Assembly: GCA_037367405.1 (NCBI GenBank)
Contig: JAZKJV010009624.1
Span: 284,393-348,392, forward strand
Direction: 5' to 3'
DNA: 64,000 nucleotides
Source of the DNA: Ottelia alismoides
Taxonomy: Eukaryota > Streptophyta > Magnoliopsida > Alismatales > Hydrocharitaceae
Positions 60,215 to 64,000 of this stretch are shown piece after piece. Position 1 is the first letter of the stretch. Each line of letters starts with the position of its first letter. The position numbers and the translations under genes were made by a program. The notes under the pieces were generated by a model that searched no databases, was not told the DNA's origin, and was given only the letters and a program-made list of their open reading frames with translations.

Positions 60215-60590
60215 AGAGGTTAATGGGGCTGTCCCAGGGGTGCAGCCAACACGACCAACACGACTGTCCCGCCCTCTTATATTGGCATTTTTTATTTTTT
60301 ATTTTTCGAAAAATGTCGCCATGTATATCCATCTCTATATTCCTCTTATACGTCATTCGAATTTCGTCAGAAACATAGACTCACGTGGCCTCCATTCATA
60401 CAGTCATTTTTTAACGGTAACATGATTTTTTAAATCGATGTCATCTCGATGGAGGCCGTATGAGTCTCTATTTCTGATGAAATTCGAATGACATATAGAA
60501 GGGATATTGAGATGGATATACATGACGATATTTAAAAAATAAAAAATAAAAAAACGCCGATATATATAGGAGGGCGGGGCAGTCCCATTA
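60215..60590. mobile_element. Foldback element B (CATAGACTC-GGCCTCCAT arms)
   Basis: TTAATGGGGCTGTCCC at 60218 and, complemented, TTTAATGGGACTGCCCCGCC at 60590 mark the ends; near the left end a short stretch repeats GACTGTCCCGCCC at 60262. Arms of about 150 bp pair through ATGTATATCCATCTC, GTCATTCGAATTTCGTCAG and GAAACATAGACTC. It has the same inner arms as 33934-34234 and 60910-61289. Confidence 0.75.
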
Positions 60591-60909
60591 AATCCTTATC
60601 TATTTGTGTAACTTAGTCCACTGCCGTGATTATGATGTTATCTTAATTAAGTGTTTTGAAAAGGAGATAGTTGTTTAAAGACATAACCTTAAATATGATG
60701 TAACCTTTACAGAATACACGAATCAACCCTATAGGATGGAAAAGGAACTGAACTAATTTATGGGTGGACTGGTTCTAAATTGATCATGTTAGTAATGATA
60801 TGGTCTACTTGGTATTAATTTTTCACTCTATAACATGCATATGAAAATTCTTTGTACAATGTAATTTTCACTCAATTACATATTAAATTTTCACTCACTA
60901 ACACATGTT

Positions 60910-61289
60910 GGGGAGTATGCACCAATATGCATTTAATTTTACATGCATCAGGGTTTACATCTTCCACGTTATTATTTTTTTTGAAAATATCACCATGTAT
61001 ATCCATCCATATATCCCTCTTATATGTTATTCGAATTTCGTCGGAAACATAGACCCCTATGCCTCCCATCTAGAACAAGTAATTTCAACGGTCCTATAAT
61101 TGTTGTAATCGACCTATTCTAGATGAGGACGTAGGAGTCTTTGTTTCTGACGAAATTCAAATAGCATAATGGATGGATATATATAGATGAATATACATGG
61201 TGATATTTTCCGGAAAGGTAAAAAATGTGGAAGATATAAGTCTTGGTGCATGTAAAATTACATGCACCTGGATGCATACTCCTAACCCC
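60910..61289. mobile_element. Foldback element C (GAATTTCGTCGGAAAC arms)
   Basis: Ends GGGGAGTATGCA and, complemented, GGGGTTAGGAGTATGCA. Arms pair through TTTTACATGCA, ATCTTCCACRTT, AATATCACCATGTATAT and GAATTTCGTCGGAAACATAG. It lies about 320 bp from element B and shares its inner arms but has different outermost sequence. Confidence 0.75.
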
Positions 61290-62319
61290 ATACACACACA
61301 CACATACATCAACTATGTATTGTGTACAATGAAGACCTATTTGGTTAGTGGAACCAAATGGTTCACATGAGCTACCATCGTATAAAAAAGAAAATGGCGT
61401 TAGAAGATTTGGAATTTTCCTTAATATGAATAATGACACAATAACCGTAAGCGGAGTTAAGTACTGCACCTTAGGTGGGAGCCTCCTATAAAGTCTATTT
61501 ATTGAGAGCATAAAGGGCAAGAGCCAAAAAGGCAAGTCCATTTATGAATAATTACATTGATATGTTTCGATCCGAGCTATTACATATTCTGTATATATAA
61601 GTTACTCTAACTTATATTAGCTGTCTTTGAGTATATTTTTAAATAAAGCAGACTTACATTGAAACAATTTTTTAGTGGAAAGCTCGTAAAAGGTGGGAAG
61701 TCTATTTTACACAGAAGATGGAATAACATAAAAGGTCAATATAACGAGGAAGATCACTTGCAAACAATAATGTAGATGCCAACCACATGAAACACGTGTG
61801 AAAAAGCAAATAGTATAAGATCTTGAATTCCTTAAACTGAGGTCATACACCAAAAGCAACCTTGTGTCACGTTTCACCGAAGCAGAATATGCGAATTTTT
61901 GTGTAGAATAACAAACATCTAATCTTGTTTTAGAGTCGCGAGTCATGCAAAGGAAACCTATCGCTCGTTTACATCATTTGTCGCACGTATGCTTATGATA
62001 CAAAAAAAATCAGACATGTTCACGTCTTATTCTTCAAAATCACCGACCTTCCTCATACAACAACCAAACAGAGAGATCATATATAAAAATTTGAAGAGAA
62101 AATAGTTATAGGGATATTTACATCCATATCTCGGAGTATTTTCGTAATTACAATCACAATCTCGAGTATTCGTGAATTACACTCAGGACCCTCGGTAGTG
62201 CTTAACTCTTACACTCATAATCTCATGTTAACTTCCATTCAATTTTTCATTAACTATGACGGTATCCGTCAAGTATTTTACATATTCACTCTTTATGTTC
62301 TCATTGTTTACAATAAACC
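61290..62319. other. Flank without recognised genes
   Basis: AT-rich. A short (CA)n occurs at about 61293-61310. From 62110 a segment begins that may be the end of a transposon preceding the pyrimidine tract. Confidence 0.5.
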
Positions 62320-62890
62320 ACTCCCCTTCCTCCCCCCAGCCTACCACCTCCTCCTCCAGCACCCAGCTCCTCTTCCCCTCCCCCTGCCGACTACCTCCTC
62401 TCCTCCCGCGTACCACATCATCTCCTCACTATCGATCAACTCCTCGTCCCATTCTTCCTCTTCCCGCTAGGTTGTCAAGCTCCCCCCTCCTATGCTTCCA
62501 TCTCCTCGAGGCGCAACCCTTCAACGATAGATGGTGGAGATGGTGGCGAGGAGTGACTTGGAGTTAAAAGGGTTATTGGGAGGGGAAAAAGGAAGAGGAG
62601 GTGGTGTTGAAGGAAGGGACATCGCGGGATGAGGAGGCAGAGGTCGACGCTGAGATGGAAGAAGGGGAAGGGGAGGTGGTCGGCGGGGGTGAGGCGAGAT
62701 GGAGGAGGAAGAATGGGAGGGGTAGGGGGTTGAGTTGGAAGAGGAAGAGGGGGGGGGGGCTATAGGAGGGAAGAGGGGAAAGGGAGGCAGTCGACGAGGA
62801 TGGTTCGAGCAGGAGGAAGAAGAAGGGGAGGGAGATGCAATCATCAGGGGAGGGTGTCGGGGAGGAAACAGAGGGCGGCAACCTAGAGGG
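62320..62890. repeat. Strand-asymmetric pyrimidine block followed by purine block
   Basis: 62320-62470 is over 80 percent C+T by eye (CCCCTTCCTCCCCCC...), then after about 90 bp the pattern reverses to G+A (62580-62870, GGAGGAAGAA, GGGGGGGGGG). The two blocks are loosely inverted relative to each other. Open frames inside (for example 62521-62844) are compositional, encoding Pro/Ser or Gly/Glu runs. Confidence 0.8.
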
Positions 62891-63479
62891 CGGGGGACTT
62901 ATTTCAAAACCTATTTAACCATGTTCAACCAAAATTGATCCATAATTAGTTTTTGAATTCATTCATAATTATACATGTTGTTGGAAATTGAATACATGAC
63001 AACTTCTTGTACATATGGATTATAATAATTACAAAAAATACATGTTTTCTAGAGCAATTAGTTCAAGTGTTCTATATATGCGTAAAATCCGATGTTGCAT
63101 ATGAAAAAAATCATGTCACCACATGATATATACATCGATCATGTATCTTATATACACTTCAAGTATATTCGATCTTGCATTTTAGATGTTCTGACTATCT
63201 CGATCTGAGTAATTAGTTCAAACACTTTTCTTCATCGATTTGGTTTAATTCAATTTTAAAGAACGATGATGTCATCATTCGACTGAGCTGATTTAATTCA
63301 ATGGTCCAACTCAATCGAGATTTTCAATAGTGTTTCCAACTATAATTCGATTTAATGCACATGTACTAATTATATGGTTGATTGTTTTGGAAGAAAAATT
63401 CTTATGTGATTGAATTCAAAAAGAAGAACGAAATGTCAAATTTCCAAATATTGACATTTTTATTATTTATATCTGGGTT

Positions 63480-63665
63480 AAAAAATCAGACTGGACCGGC
63501 TGGTCAGACCGGGAATTAGCCTCGACTCGGTCGGTTCTAACAATTTTACGTAGTCAATTAAAAAATTAAAATAAAAAATCAGGTCCGATCGGTAGTGGGA
63601 CCGGGTTGACTAGAGTGCTTGGACCGACTTGATCCAGACTGACCCAGTTTTGATGGTTTAGTGTT
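63480..63665. mobile_element. Possible short hAT-like element (GACCGG-rich)
   Basis: Clusters of GGACCGG, GACCGGG and CCGGTC-type words at both ends of a short AT-rich core look like a small MITE. Exact ends and TSD not resolved. It sits directly before the gypsy gag relic. Confidence 0.4.
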
Positions 63666-63960
63666 TTTTATCAAAAAATGAAAGGGTGTGGATGGCACAA
63701 GTGGCAAAAGTTCTGACGATGATCCATGCACCTGAGGGTGCTCGAGTATCATTTGTAGAGTACTCGCTTGCTGGGTACATAGCACCAAGGAGTACCTGAC
63801 CGAGTCCATTACTTAGGAGGTCTTCTTTGACGAGTTCCACATTGAGTTATACCCAGACCATCGGGTAATGGATCAAAAGAGAGAGTTTGTCGAGCTGACA
63901 CAATGGTCGATAACCGATTTGTTGGAATATAACTCGTGCCATTAATTTCTTAGAGTAATT
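63666..63960 (+). pseudogene. Ty3/gypsy gag relic
   Basis: The plus strand reads FFDEFHIELYPDHRVMDQKR, EFVELTQWSITDLLEYNSC, after an earlier stretch SFVEYSLAGYIAP in another frame. The pattern F--EF---YYP------K--EF--L-Q---SV-EY is the retrotransposon gag core of gypsy elements. Stops and frameshifts are present. It may continue beyond the right edge. Confidence 0.65.
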
Positions 63961-64000
63961 TTACAAGCAACTGGAAATAAATTATTACAATATCGCAATA

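Noticed and set aside
62521..62881. Pro/Ser-rich and Gly/Glu-rich proteins from the 62.5-62.9 kb frames
   Set aside because: Compositional artefacts of the purine/pyrimidine block; all frames are open for the same reason.

Overview
This is plant nuclear DNA, almost certainly from an angiosperm with a repeat-rich genome. The evidence is GT-AG introns in a land-plant gene, Ty1/copia and Ty3/gypsy relics, L1-type LINEs, Au-type tRNA-derived SINEs, many hAT elements with 8-bp target-site duplications (TSDs), and foldback MITEs. The sequence does not settle the species. I see no operon, CRISPR array, tRNA or rRNA gene.

The one host gene I can support is the 5' half of a TOUSLED (TSL) nuclear Ser/Thr protein kinase on the minus strand. 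I assembled seven coding exons by eye: 31230-31433 (start codon), 31053-31142, 24388-24576, 23829-23879, 8187-8315, 8060-8104 and 2203-2315. They give 821 nt (273 codons plus 2 nt) within 29.2 kb. They cover the N-terminal head, two basic nuclear-localisation-type patches, the coiled coil and the conserved ISVSKAERQEAR block. The kinase domain must lie beyond the left edge. Introns 2, 4 and 6 (6.5, 15.5 and 5.7 kb) are filled with transposons.

Layout. 1-2200: TSL intron 7 with a LINE relic split by a foldback element. 2316-8059: intron 6 with a copia LTR, a hAT MITE inside a non-coding LTR-type repeat, and a LINE relic. 8316-23828: intron 4, a nest of copia, LINE, hAT, SINE and MITE insertions. 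23880-31052: exons 3 and 4 flanked by LINE fragments, a hAT carrying a GC-rich exon-like stretch, tandem duplications and a decayed YLDD-type reverse transcriptase. 31434-64000: a gene-poor flank upstream of TSL. It contains a 5'-truncated LINE with a 19/20 TSD (34390-37549), copia gag and LTR pieces, a second copy of the non-coding LTR repeat, MITEs, a 45-bp minisatellite, a complete but decayed hAT element with TSD (54914-59655), three foldback elements with related arms, and a gypsy gag relic at the right edge.

All functions are inferred by reading translations and comparing them with remembered family hallmarks; no search was run. Exon limits follow splice consensus, reading phase and similarity to TOUSLED. 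Transposon limits are exact only where a TSD is stated.
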